A stretch of DNA of 64,000 bases from Toxotes chatareus (GCA_016801885.1 CM028903.1:18893035-18957034); one strand, 5' to 3'; shown: positions 35,128 to 45,659, numbered from the stretch's first letter. The notes: generated by a model not told the origin, from the letters alone. Numbers and translations are program-made.

Positions 35128-35577
35128 GTACACTAACTCTACAATCGTTTTAGAACATCCCCTTTTTCTAGTTTTATTGAAATTTAAACACCTCAAGTCC
35201 AGTGAATAACCGTAAAATGGTATAAAGGTCAGGAGTAAACTGCCCAAGGTTAAAAAGTTTAGGTCACAGAAAACTTAAAAATCAGCCAAGGAATAAAATG
35301 AAAGTCCAGTAACAAAGGAAGACAGACTGGTTGGTCAGGGCTTCATCCTACTTAGTGGGAATTTTTTGCAACAGTTTTGGGACAAACTTTCTGAGCAGTA
35401 TTTGATTTCCATTGTAGAAATGACGTCAAAACTGTGTCCGGCTGCTGAGTGAATCAAACATTTAGATTGAATTTAGTTCAACAGATAGATAGATAAAATC
35501 TTGCGTTGTTTATTTGCTCTATTCCACACACTGCTAGAAAAAATGAGGTGCTCTAAAACTTTTGACTGGTAATCTAC
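35128..35577. mobile_element. Tc1/mariner-like nonautonomous element
   Basis: About 450 bp bounded by terminal inverted repeats. The left end, 35128-35171, begins GTACACTAAC and contains GTTTTAGAACATCC. It aligns with the reverse complement of 35534-35577, which begins GTAGATTACC and contains GTTTTAGAGCACC; both arms end in CTAG. The left interior continues with TTTATTGAAATTTAAACACC and CAAGTCCAGTGAATA, which I know from fish Tc1-type elements ending in 'acttttgactggta'. No intact transposase frame remains, so it is a deleted, immobile copy. TA dinucleotides lie at the left edge (35129-35130) and at 35575-35576 on the right, but decay prevents a clean target-site call. Confidence 0.75.
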
Positions 35578-35581
35578 ATGC

Positions 35582-36655
35582 CCACTTAGGAGAGTCTGGT
35601 AAACTCGCAGACACCCCTTGGCTCACACACATAAACACACAGACACACGCTCACTGACTTGATACATCCATGGAAAGCAGGGTTTCAGTGCCCCTAGAGG
35701 CACTTAAGGGCTCGGTTAGATGTTTTTTAATACAGTCTCTCAGGAGCTGTAGAGTAAAGAGAAAAGGGCTAATGCACCTCAGAAAGAGGAGGCAGAGTAA
35801 TGCACCTGACCCTGGTTGAAGGCATATCTAAAATACTTGTAATATGCAGAGTCTGGAGGCACATTTAATTTAATAGCAACCTGTCCTGCCCTAGTGTAGA
35901 GAGAGTACAGCAATGCATATTTCACACACTGGTAATAGAGACTAGAGGTTGGCTTGATTTGACAGAAGCTACCCAGGAACATGACATCCACCCCCATTTC
36001 CTTGTATTATTAAAATGGTAGCAAGAACCTCTGCTGGACTGGATTCATTTCTCAGATAGTCGTGTTGTGTGATGTGGAATACATGGGAAGTTCATTTTAA
36101 AATATTGTTTTCAACACTGTTGCAAGGAAATGAAGCCTCCTCTGAAGCAGCTTATGAAAAGTAGAATCATCTCTTTATAAGCTGTTGTGATGACATGTTC
36201 ATATTTAAAATTAAAACTAATAAACAGTAAACAGTAAACATTGCAAAAGAGTTTATTCAGTCTTCAAACTGTTATCACTCTGAATCTCAGTCCTTTTTTC
36301 TTGTACTCTCATAAAAGATTTACCCTCTAGCAATAAAAAGGACATGTTCTGCATCAACTGTTTTTAGCGCAGATCCAATCAGTGATTCTTCTATATTTCA
36401 TTTCCATTTCTTATATTACTGTTGAACCATAACATAAATAAGATGAGTTTAGTTTGTGTCATTTCACATATAGATTTTATCATGTTTCTGTTGAGCGATC
36501 AATAGTGTAACTGACCTAAATCTAGTAAACAGAAAATACTAATGTGCAAAGTCAAATTTGTGGGGTTCCTTTGAATTTACTTTACTGACATAATGCTTTT
36601 GCCCTCGCTGGACTGTTGTAGTCCCCTTGGTTGAATGTGAAAGTATGAATCAAAC
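35582..36655. other. Gene-free unique DNA
   Basis: AT-rich DNA. A tandem AAACAGTAAACAGTAAACA lies near 36221. No gene supported. Confidence 0.5.
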
Positions 36656-36659
36656 GTAC

Positions 36660-36880
36660 CTTGAGCATAGAAGGCAGAGAAGCCATTCGGCCCAGCTCTG
36701 GTATACTATACTTCACTCTGAACTGAAAGCGTCAAGGGGCTCTCTGGCTGATATACCTGATCTGGCCTGACAGATGTGTGTCTCTGTCTCCCCACAAGTG
36801 ACAATTACGCTGACAAAGTGTTGTCTCATACGTAGGAATGTCCCATATATATTATGAAAGTTAATAGAGTAAGCAGAGAA
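36660..36880. promoter_or_regulatory. Candidate conserved noncoding block
   Basis: Unique sequence with GTGACAATTACGCTGAC, GGCTGATATACC and GAAAGTTAATAGAG. Weak to moderate enhancer-like texture. Confidence 0.3.
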
Positions 36881-37087
36881 AACCTAGGGCAGCATTTGTT
36901 AAAGGCTGGATGGAGGGTGGCTTACTGCTTGTGTGTGTGTTCTATACATGTTATTTTGATTTTACATGGTACATGATGTGGTGATTTGTATTTTAAACCA
37001 CACGTTGCAACCGAGTTTCCCTCATGGGGCCGTGAACATTTAAATTGGATTGTTTTGTGTTTGCATGTGCTGTTGTCTTGTGTTGGC

Positions 37088-37118
37088 GTGTGTGTGTGTG
37101 TGTGAGTGAGTGAGTGTA
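37088..37118. repeat. (GT)n-(GAGT)n simple repeat
   Basis: GT tract (37088-37103) passing into GAGT units. Confidence 0.9.
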
Positions 37119-37234
37119 TAAGGGTGTGTTCGCAAACACACGCACAGAAAGTAATTTGCAAACCAATACATTCCTTTGCTCGGTCCCTGATTTCATTTAA
37201 AGCAAAATTCATATTTTACCAAAGAAGAGAGGCA

Positions 37235-37420
37235 ACAGTGCTCTTCCACACTTTATTTCTCCTCTGTGTGCCTGATATGAAATGTTTCCACTCCTCAGAC
37301 CGAAGGAGTGATGCTGACTGGCAGGCCCTGAAGGGGCCCTATTGGCCCAGTAGGCTGCTATAGTGGCTAATCAATACAGCCATGCTTCTACCATGACTTG
37401 AGTGCAGACAGAGGAGGATT
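37235..37420. promoter_or_regulatory. Candidate conserved noncoding block
   Basis: Contains the palindromic GGGGCCC followed by TATTGGCCCAGTAGG, then GTGGCTAATCAATACAGCC. Unique and balanced; inference only. Confidence 0.3.
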
Positions 37421-37560
37421 CTCGGTGCTGACAGGATGTTTTCATTCACACTGGAGCCATGACAGGACTCAGGCTCCAGGACTGTTTCATTCCTCAGTTT
37501 TCACTTCAAAATTAGATATTTTCCATTCAGAAATATGACACCCACTCTTACATTACATTT

Positions 37561-38530
37561 GAATAGAATAGAATACACATTTATTGTCCACCAGAGTGAA
37601 AATTACACTCTGTATAACATATATAAAACAAATAATATATAAAACATGAGGCAACAAGACAAAAATACAAAGCACATAAAACAAACAAAAAAATGAAACA
37701 TTAAACCATATACTAACACAAAATATTTAATCAATTTTTTAAATTTAAATTGCTGATTGCACTAGGACTAAAATACATCTCAAAATATTTTTGCTTGCCA
37801 AAGGCACTTTGTTGCACCTTCCAAAGTTCAGCCTCTCACACTGAGAAAATAAAAGATTTTTTTAAGGTCGTATCTCCTGTCCTGACAGTATAAAGCTCAC
37901 TCAGCTTTATCTGGAGCTTCCCAGTGATTTTGCTGGCAATGCCAAATATTCTAGCCAGCTTATTCCTAAGCCTGCACTTCAGGTGACCAAAGTTTGAAGT
38001 CAAGTGGAATGTTAAAATACTCTCATGGTTTGGTGAAACAGATCATACAAAACGGCAACAAACAATTTCTAAGACTGACTGACTCACTTAGAAACAGTGG
38101 ATTCTCACGAGAAGATGAAGCCGTTGTGTGTCAGTTGTTGGACTGTACTAAGATATGTGGAACTTTATAGTCTCAACAGGTTGACTGTAAAATTGAACAC
38201 AAATAGTCATTTATTTAGTCTTAGCAAAATGAAATTGCTAGTTTTGCACCATGCCTGAAGGGCTAAATACTCAGCTTTATTTAAGCATCATTTGTATACA
38301 AGGAGAACAATACAGGAGAAAGAGCACATCCTTCAGGAGCACCTGTACTTGAACAATTTAGACATTGTTCTGCTGACAGAGACTGCGGTCGACTAGAGAG
38401 AACATCTTTTATCCACAGATAACCTCAAGATCATCAGTATGTGTACAAGAACATGTGTCTTCATAGTGTCAAAAGCTGCGCAAATATACACAAATAAACC
38501 TCTGGTCTTTTGAGAAACATAAGCTGTTTA
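37561..38530 (-). mobile_element. Truncated, degenerate LINE (CR1/L2/Rex1-type non-LTR retrotransposon)
   Basis: The element reads on the minus strand. At about 38515-38441 the translation contains GLFVYICAAFDTMKTHVLV, corresponding to reverse-transcriptase motif A ('DFSAAFDT' in live copies). The position expected to be the first catalytic aspartate reads Tyr. At about 38360-38285 it contains STGAPEGCALSPVLFSLYTN, the RT fingers/palm 'GAPQGCVLSP-LLFSLYTND' motif. A stop follows, and the YxDD box is not recognisable. The sequence continues into a 3' region that ends at 37561 in a TATTC-type tail (GAATAGAATAGAAT on the plus strand). The 5' end and endonuclease are missing, as is usual for truncated LINE insertions. 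The exact clade is uncertain. Confidence 0.9.
38285..38515 (-). pseudogene. LINE reverse transcriptase relic
   Basis: Two recognisable RT blocks lie in order (motif A near 38441-38515, then the GAP-GC-LSP block near 38285-38360) with decayed sequence between them. An in-frame stop follows TND. The missing catalytic residues and the break after the LYTND motif show that it cannot make active enzyme. It belongs to the element at 37561-38530. Confidence 0.85.
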
Positions 38531-38908
38531 CTAGAGATATTAAACATAGTTAGCTGTGCCTCGTCTGTACCTCTGACTAGTTTTGAAGATTGCATGTCCT
38601 ATTTGGTGTTGAAATCATTTTGATTATATTCAAATTCTAATTATTTATTCAGTGTAAGGACTGATAAAGCAGTGCCCAGTCAAAAATGAAGCTGGAGCAT
38701 ATTCACCTACACTTAAAGTATTTACCAACAACACACCACAGCACATATGGTGTAAGATAAATCACAGCATTGTGTAATACTGATAACAAACCTCTGGTGC
38801 TACTTTCCTAGTTGCTTCGGTGGCAAATTTAACCTGTGAAAGAAGATTTTGCTTGTGAAATGTATTACAAAGTCAGCAGAACAAAATCAACCATCTGTGA
38901 TAGCATAG

Positions 38909-38950
38909 GTACAATTGCATGTGCATACACACTTGCACATGCAATTGTAC
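38909..38950. repeat. Perfect 17-bp hairpin, 8-nt loop
   Basis: GTACAATTGCATGTGCA (38909-38925) and its exact reverse complement (38934-38950) flank TACACACT. The arms are not simple GT/CA sequence, so slippage does not explain them. Confidence 0.95.
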
Positions 38951-38995
38951 ACACATTGTTCTCATACACGAGTACTGACCACAGCAATAACCCAT

Positions 38996-39019
38996 CACAC
39001 ACACACACACACACACAGA
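38996..39019. repeat. (CA)12 microsatellite
   Basis: Uninterrupted CA dinucleotides. Confidence 0.95.
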
Positions 39020-39344
39020 CAATGAAGTCCATCATCAGCAAACAAAAGGAAGACCCACAGCACCCCCCCGGTAGATGCATCTGTTCCATATTGTGCTCCA
39101 TTGCAAAATGAAGTGTTTAATGAGAGTGAGTAAAGAGTAGGTCTGTGCCGTTTTGGCCCAGCTCCACCCAGTGGCCTGTGAAATAGATTGTATTTCATGC
39201 CATTTCCACCAAAAGACGTGAAGGAACTAACACCCGTGCCTCATGTCTCAGCACCGTCTCCTTTGCTCGCTGAAACATAAACACCTGAGAAATTTTCATA
39301 CGTTTACTTATTTCATGCATTTCTCACCTCCCTATTTCACTTTA

Positions 39345-39475
39345 ACGCCTGCATGGCTCAGTGGCTCCGATCATTTGGGGCGAGCCAGCGACGTGGTGGA
39401 GCAAGAGAGAGACCAAAAGGGAGATGGAGAGAGGTGTCATGAGGAAGTTGCTGAGGTGACGACCTGATTGATTTT
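39345..39475. promoter_or_regulatory. Candidate conserved noncoding block
   Basis: Contains GCCTGCATGGCTCAGTGGC, CCGATCATTTGGGGCG and GACCTGATTGATTTTTAAATG. Unique DNA of higher GC than its surroundings; inference only. Confidence 0.3.
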
Positions 39476-39479
39476 TAAA

Positions 39480-39810
39480 TGAACTTGAATTTGTGGGTTT
39501 TTTTCCCTTTGCTTAGTGCTTGCCTGCAGTCCTGACTGGTTCAGATTTTGATTTGGTCAGGAACAACAGCAGCAGGTTTGATAAGTTCAGGGATGATTGA
39601 GGATCACAGGGAGGCGGGGGTAAAATGGCCTTGGTGAAGGGTAAGGATCAAATGAGCACAAAATAGATTTTTGTTCTTCACTTAAGCTCGCTGACATCTT
39701 GAGTGCTTCCTTTATGTTTTTGTGAAAATACACAGAGAATAGCCGAGCATCCACCCTTACAGACATTTTAAAATGAAGCACCTGTGATTAACAATCTAAG
39801 TCTCTGGAGG
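39480..39810. other. Gene-free unique DNA
   Basis: No gene recognised. It leads into duplicated copy A of the 79-bp element. Confidence 0.45.
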
Positions 39811-39815
39811 TCTTT

Positions 39816-39894
39816 ATGTAGCTTTGGACTTGGGAATCTGGGCAAAATTATGCACGGTAAATGATAGCTGTGGCGTGAACTATTTCTTCCTATC
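39816..39894 (+). repeat. 79-bp element, copy A (inverted partner at 42678-42756)
   Basis: Copy A runs from ATGTAGCTTTGGACTTGGG to CTATTTCTTCCTATC. Its reverse complement recurs at 42678-42756 with only three substitutions (positions 16, 29 and 77 of 79). The identity stops sharply at both ends. There is no poly-A tail, target-site duplication or simple sequence, and the core (ATTATGCACGGTAAATGA) does not resemble a transposon I know. A regulatory element duplicated in inverted orientation or a short inverted segmental duplication are the leading explanations. Confidence 0.95.
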
Positions 39895-39899
39895 TAATC

Positions 39900-41860
39900 T
39901 ATATATTCATATTAACACTGAATCAAATGAGTACTTGCAAATTGAACAGTGTCTCTCGTAGTAACCCACAGAGAATTGTCATCTGACTCGTTTAATTGTG
40001 CATAGTCTTTTAGTGTCTTTCAGCTCATTGTTTTGGTTTTACAGCCAGCAACTTTTTGGTTCACTCTTTCTCTGCTCTCACCAATACAATTTCCAGCAGA
40101 ATCAGTCACTATTATCACTGGTCAAGCTCTGATAAACCCACTTTATAACAGATAAAGTTTGTGACTAGCTGGTGAACATAGTGGAAGATTTTGCAGGTAA
40201 AGGTTCAGATATTTTCCTCAGGAGCCAGTGGAGCAAAACACAACTAAAGGTAGAGTGAGTATCTTACATTAACCAGCTAGCCAGAAACATAATGCCAAAT
40301 GAATGCTAATGTTGCTCCATAACTATTGTATGTTGGATCAGTAGGAAACTGTCAATTTTATATGCCAATAAGATATCAATTACAGCTTATGAGCTGCCAA
40401 TAAATCTAAGGAGTCTAACAATCATGGCACAAACCAACAGTATAAAACCCTCCATAATCACAGAATCATACATAAATCATCATGAATATTAACCAGTCAT
40501 ATTAAGAAAAGTACAGAAGTTAAAGTAACCTCTCTATCACTTGGGCAGCACCCACCCAAACTAGGCCCTGAGGGTGGGGTGGGTGACTTCCCCAAAAAAG
40601 GTGCATGACTGTGCCCCATTCAGTAAACTCTACATTGTAAATCAATGTGAATTTGATACACTGTCCAGATATAAGGAATAGGTCATTATCTGCATAAAGC
40701 ACAATATAATGTATAGCTGTATGTATTCACTGCACATTCAGTTAACATATCATGTGTTGGTAAGACTTCTGTTTTCAGAGAGCAGTCCACTTTTCTGACA
40801 CACTGCTAACAGTCACAAAATGCTCTGCATGCCTTTGATGGGTTTTTTTTTTAATGCACAGCTGCAAAGAAATGAGAAATATTCCGCCTTTGTCCTTCTT
40901 CAGTATCAAAACGTCACCAAAACACACAGCCTTTGAGTGCTGACATTCTTTAAAGTAATGCCTCTTCAAATCCTCACCTGTTCAAATGGGAATCCAAAAT
41001 GTTGAGCATGTGCGATTCACTGTTTCGAGGAGAGAGGAGATAAAGCCAGGAGTGAAGCCTTGAAATTCAGCTCTAAACCAGATGGGCAAATTTACTGTAG
41101 GGATGCCAGAATAGAGTGATATGATCCCTGTTAGTCCTGGTCAACAACTCCAAATTACACATAGAGGCTGGCAGGAATGGACTCCAGAAGGATAAGTGAC
41201 TGTCCTTGACAAGAGATGCCAAGTTTATTCTCAAATACTTCTTGTGTCACATACACTGATACAACAAGTGCTGATACTAACATGTTCTGTTGAACACAAA
41301 TACTTTTCTGTGTTGAAGATCATGCTAATCTTTTTTACACAAGTGTATGTACTGGCCTCCATTCTGTCATTCTGAATATATAATATAATCATGTCTTGCA
41401 ATTGGTGAAACACACAAGTAAAAGCTCATTAAACTAGTAGACTGGGAGACAGATGGAGGTCTGCTTGTCTGCTCTGCTCTTCTAATGAGGTTGTCCCTGG
41501 GAAGCTTAGTGACTGATTTCTATTAGGAAAGGGGGGGTTTTGGTGCAAAAGAAGGGGGTTGGGGAGAAGATAGAGAGGGAATAAGAGGCTGTGTTTGTGT
41601 TTTTTTTTTTTTTTTTGGTCTGCTTCCACAGTTAGACTTCTTCTATTCCTCCAGGGAGAGACACAGTGAGGTTCGTCAATGACTTGTGAATGCTTATCAA
41701 ACTTCTTACTCCTTGCCTTGGTTTTGTAGAGAAACTTTCTTTGTCACAATTCTGATGAGTTAAAGCTGAATTTAATCTATTTTTCTTTGTGCTGGTGTAC
41801 AATGGAGTGTCCTTAAAAGTCTATTGTTAGAGACAGTGGCAAAAAGATACCTAACTGCCA
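39900..41860. other. Gene-free unique DNA between the inverted copies
   Basis: No gene supported. It contains a T17 run (41600-41616) and otherwise unique sequence. The region is not itself mirrored beyond the 79-bp copies: sequence just inside the two copies does not match. Confidence 0.5.
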
Positions 41861-41864
41861 TTCT

Positions 41865-42400
41865 GAGCAATATGAGTTGCCATGGCATGCCACATTTCCA
41901 TGGTAACAAACAGTTATCGCCATTCATGTACAGGATGTAGTGCCCGAGTGCTGTTAGCGTCTGACCTCATGATATTTTTATGAATAGCTATTTATGCAAG
42001 CTTGATAAATCCCAGTAGCCTGCCCAATTCCTGAAGAATAGTTAGAACATTTTTGTCATTGTAAGTATGACAAATGCAACAACTTAAAAAAAAATAATGC
42101 AAACAATTGGCTTATGAATTTCTTTTCCACTGGCAAAATGTTGTGTATTTAGTCTCGACTTTGCTGCTATGTGCATATATTTTTCATAAAGTTCTTCCTC
42201 ACCAGTGTCCTTTAGTCTGATACTGAACTCTGGGATTAACATCTTTCTCTGCCATTAGCATGGTTTTTATTAATGTAAATGTGATGGGATCATTTATGAA
42301 GACATGCCCTCATGAATAATTTTCTCATCCAAAGCTTTTATCCCTGAGACATAACATGTTCATTTTATGTAGCTGCCTGCTGGGAAGGCCTGCTTTGACC
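41865..42400. promoter_or_regulatory. Candidate conserved noncoding element with tandem X-boxes
   Basis: Repeat-free block with paired RFX-like motifs (41876-41907), ATTTTTATGAATAGCTATTTATGC near 41970 and GTTTTTATTAATGTAAATG near 42265. CCCTCATGAATAATTTTC near 42308 adds a further AT core. Motif density and the lack of repeats suggest an enhancer. Conservation is untested. Confidence 0.45.
41876..41907. promoter_or_regulatory. Tandem RFX X-box-like motifs
   Basis: GTTGCCATGGCATG (41876-41889) and ATTTCCATGGTAAC (41894-41907) both approximate the RFX consensus GTTNCCATGGNAAC. They are spaced 18 bases start to start, nearly two helical turns. RFX factors drive ciliary and some neural genes. 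Use here is unproven. Confidence 0.45.
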
Positions 42401-42404
42401 CCTT

Positions 42405-42675
42405 TATTATTCTAGAAAAAAATTAGACTTTTAGTCTGAAAAGCTCACTCAAGGATGGAATATAGCGTGGGCTTGCACTGAACACTGACGTCATGCATCT
42501 TATTTCCTTCCTCAGCATCAGTCAGAGGTCTGAATAAGCCAGGTTACATCCGAAAAGGATCGGATGTTAGATGAACGCTTGTACTGACTCATCATCTAAC
42601 TAAATGACACAAGACTCCACATATTCAAAACAGATCAAATCCAAGCATTTTGTCTTTCTTTTCATCTGCTTGAAT
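42405..42675. other. Gene-free unique DNA
   Basis: Contains GATCGGATG-like words near 42550; otherwise nothing recognisable. It leads into duplicated copy B. Confidence 0.4.
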
Positions 42676-42677
42676 GT

Positions 42678-42756
42678 GACAGGAAGAAATAGTTCACGCC
42701 ACAGCTATCATTTACCGTGCATAATTTCGCCCAGATTCCCCAGTCCAAAGCTACAT
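42678..42756 (-). repeat. 79-bp element, copy B (inverted relative to copy A)
   Basis: Plus-strand sequence begins GACAGGAAGAAATAGTTC and ends CCAGTCCAAAGCTACAT. It is the reverse complement of 39816-39894 at 76/79 positions. The two copies are 2,783 bp apart. The flank after copy B (TTTACCGCGTACACC near 42810) is itself CNE-like in texture. Confidence 0.95.
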
Positions 42757-42759
42757 TCC

Positions 42760-44550
42760 CTGTTGAGAAAGTGATATTTAAATGAAGACAAGAAGCTGCC
42801 TCTACTGTTTTACCGCGTACACCATCTGGCAAGATTATCATCAGCACAGCTTTGCTCCCGGAGAGCCATTACAGGAAAATGAAGTAAGACGTGAAGTATG
42901 AATTGTGAAAGTCACTCCAGTACCATATGGAGGCAGCCTAAAGGATGTAAAGAGAAAACTCTTGATTGCCTCAATGACATTAACATTATAAACACCCATG
43001 AGCTTTTACTGAACCGTCTTCCCTGTTCTCCTCCGTTTTAAAATAATATTTCTCTTGGATAAAATATCGTCACGCCTCTTCCACGCTTGCATGTTGAACA
43101 TTATCACTTTTTTGTAGGGAACCTCTGAAATTAGCTGCCACGGGGATCTATAGTCTGCAACAGCGATCAGGCAAACGCTTCTAAGGAGATGGATGGTTTT
43201 CATTAAGTTTTCACAATGAAACAGAATGGCAACAAATTGCAGCCAATATTGCCAGTTGAAGTTAAATGGATGTATAACAAATGTAAACTCTGTCTCTGTG
43301 CATTTTCCGTTCTGTTACAGAGTATCTCAGAACCACTTAATCCCTCTTTGATGCTGTTTATTGGCTACTTGTGGATGTAGAAAGGTATGGGACAGCACTG
43401 CGGCGACTGGTATTTACATTCACCAAAGAGAAATGCAACGTTTCATGTATTTATACTTACACCACACAAATGCAATAATATAATGTATCATACTATGGAT
43501 CTAATCTTCAACATCTATTAGAACTGGCTTATCCTCTGTCATTAAACCTGTCAGTGTTTAGTGCAAGCTAATGCTAGTTTAAAAAAAAAAAAAGCAAAGG
43601 TAACTTAATTATAAATAGCAGCCATACGTTTGTCATTTCATCATGACACAATAAATGCATACAGTATATAAAAAGAAAATGCATAGCAATGATTATTGTA
43701 TTTCACTTTATTTTTTACTTTATTTATTTTAATTTTGTTTGTTTTTTTTTTACTTTCCGTGCGACACAACTTGCTGTCTCAAGGGTCTCATGGACATTTC
43801 ACCCTGAACTGTTTGAACCTCCAGTGATTTCATGGTTGCAAATGTACCGGCCTGGACCAAATCCTCCTGATCGTCACCACGCATGCCAACACTGGGCTCA
43901 AATAGTTTGAAATGTTCTCTTTCTCCAATTTTCTTGAGATGAGGTTCGTTGACACCTCTGCCCATCACTACCGGTAAAACAGAATATAATTTCAGTCCCC
44001 AGTACACCTGAGGTGAGCAGAGATTTAGCTGGCTGGGCACAAGCTGCCACAGGTATCTCAGAAAGAGAGAAGATGCTATTTTCACACATGCCAAGCTGGA
44101 GCAATTTTATTCTGTTTTGAAAGTCTGGCCGTCAAAATGCCAGTTAGGGCCAGCTGAGCCCTGTGTCACAAATACCCCGGTCTCTGGCACACAATGCAGC
44201 TGGGGCTGTTGTGAACTGTGAAGCCGAGTCTGTTCAGATGGAACTGCTCAGGGAGGTGTGCACTGTTAAAGAGCTACAAACCAGGTTCACAGAAACACTC
44301 ACTCAAACATGCATGCATACAAGTCTAAAGTAAAGGAGTATGCACAAGTACGCATACACACACAGTCTGCTTGTGCCTGCTGGCATTCCCCTACGACTCA
44401 CAGTGTCATGCTGACAGCCAGAGGTTATTAGAGCTGTCTGCCTGCCCAGGATGCCTGTGTCCAAGACAAACACACACAAATTCAGGAGTTGTTTTTGCTT
44501 CACAGGAAAACATGGTGCTGGTGCTCTCTCTTTTTCATTCTTCAGTTCTG
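42760..44550. other. Gene-free unique DNA
   Basis: Holds an A13 run near 43581 and a T10 run near 43743. The minus-strand frame at 43750-44094 (114 codons) has no recognisable domain. No gene supported. Confidence 0.5.
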
Positions 44551-44552
44551 AA

Positions 44553-44593
44553 CCTCCTCCTCCCTCCTTCTCCTCCTTCTCCTCCTCCTCCTG
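44553..44593. repeat. Degenerate (CTC)n tract
   Basis: CCTCCTCC/CTTCTCCTC repeats. With neighbouring pyrimidine-rich DNA they open long frames on both strands (Ser/Pro-rich on plus, Glu-rich on minus). Confidence 0.9.
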
Positions 44594-44594
44594 C

Positions 44595-45655
44595 TGTTCC
44601 TTCTTCCCTGCTGTCTTCAGCAGCACGAGCAGCTCTGCATTAACCGTCTACCCACACATCAGCACCCTCCTCCCAACCCCACGCTCAGGCCACCCACTGA
44701 CTTTAGTGACATCTGCCAATCAACTTCATGTCAGCGACCTGTTAGTTGGTCAGTCAAGTCAGCATATCAGTCAGTTAATCTGTTGGTCAGAAGCGAGTGT
44801 GCTCGCTTTCCAGTTGGACGCACAGCCAGTCAGTCAATCAAACAGACAGCTTGTCGTTCAGGCGGCCTGTCAGTCAGATATGCCAACAGTCAGCTGCATG
44901 GAGTTCACCAACGCAGCGCTATGCCATCACTTTCTCAAAAGGTTATTAAAGCACTTGAGCTCTGGGAGGAAGACATTGACTCAAATACTTAACACTTAGA
45001 GGCTGTAACTCATCATTTCATAGTAGCAGTACGGAAAAAAAAAAATGCCACAGCAAAGGTGATAATTCCATAGTGATCTTGGGTGTTATCTTATTTCCTT
45101 GCATGAGATTATCAGAGGGTAATTGTACAGTGATACTAAATGAAAAGTAGCACAATCTTTGGCTTAGGGTATGTTGTTAATACGTAAACCTTTTCTATTA
45201 TTACAAGTGTAGACCATTTATTTCCTGAGTGAAAGATTGATTGCTGCTGTTTTGTAATATTTGTACATGAGCACAAACACACACACAGAAATAATGAGAG
45301 AAAGAAGGGACAAGAGAGGGATCTTGTTTATTTGTTAGTGAAGGAAATCTGTTTTGCTGTTCTTGTTGATTGGAATTTTTTGGATGGATGCTTCACTGCT
45401 GTTAATGCGAATAAGTGTGCGTGTGTGTGTGTGTGAGTTCATCATTTTTCCAGCATATTAAAATGTGCTGCAAAATTGTACATTCTATTAAATAAATAAT
45501 CTCATAGCCTGATGCATTAGTCTGCTACAAACGCCCACACCTACCTGTTGCTTTCTCACATTGTAAATTAGCCAGGGAGAAGATGGCTGACCCTGTCAGA
45601 GTTATCCGTCACCATGGTAAATAGATAGAGGATCAGTACAAGCTGGGTCTTTCTC
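44595..45655. other. Gene-free stretch with CAGTCA-rich segment
   Basis: At about 44745-44895 the words CAGTCAG, GTCAGTTAATC, CAGTCAATC and GTCAGTCAG recur, separated by irregular spacers. GAAGCGAGTGTGCTCGCTTTC-type symmetry is present near 44790. A (GT)8 tract lies at 45419-45434. The 182-codon open frame at 44451-44999 crosses this repeat and the CTC tract and is not credible as a gene. Confidence 0.5.
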
Positions 45656-45659
45656 CAAA

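Larger units (their letters stand above)
38535..39340. other. Gene-free stretch with hairpin and CA tract
   Basis: Unique DNA holding a perfect 17-bp hairpin (38909-38950) and a CA microsatellite (38996-39019). No gene supported. Confidence 0.5.

Noticed and set aside
36921..37140. Overlapping minus-strand open frames near the GT/GAGT repeat
   Set aside because: They read His/Thr from the simple repeat and have no other coding character.
44795..44815. U6 snRNA-like start (GTGTGCTCGCTTTCC)
   Set aside because: Similarity ends after about 15 bases; the rest of U6 is absent.
44451..44999. Longest open frame in the window (182 codons, plus strand)
   Set aside because: It spans a CTC tract and a CAGTCA-word array, encodes Ser/Pro/Gln-rich sequence with no recognisable domain, and has competing open frames on the other strand and phases.
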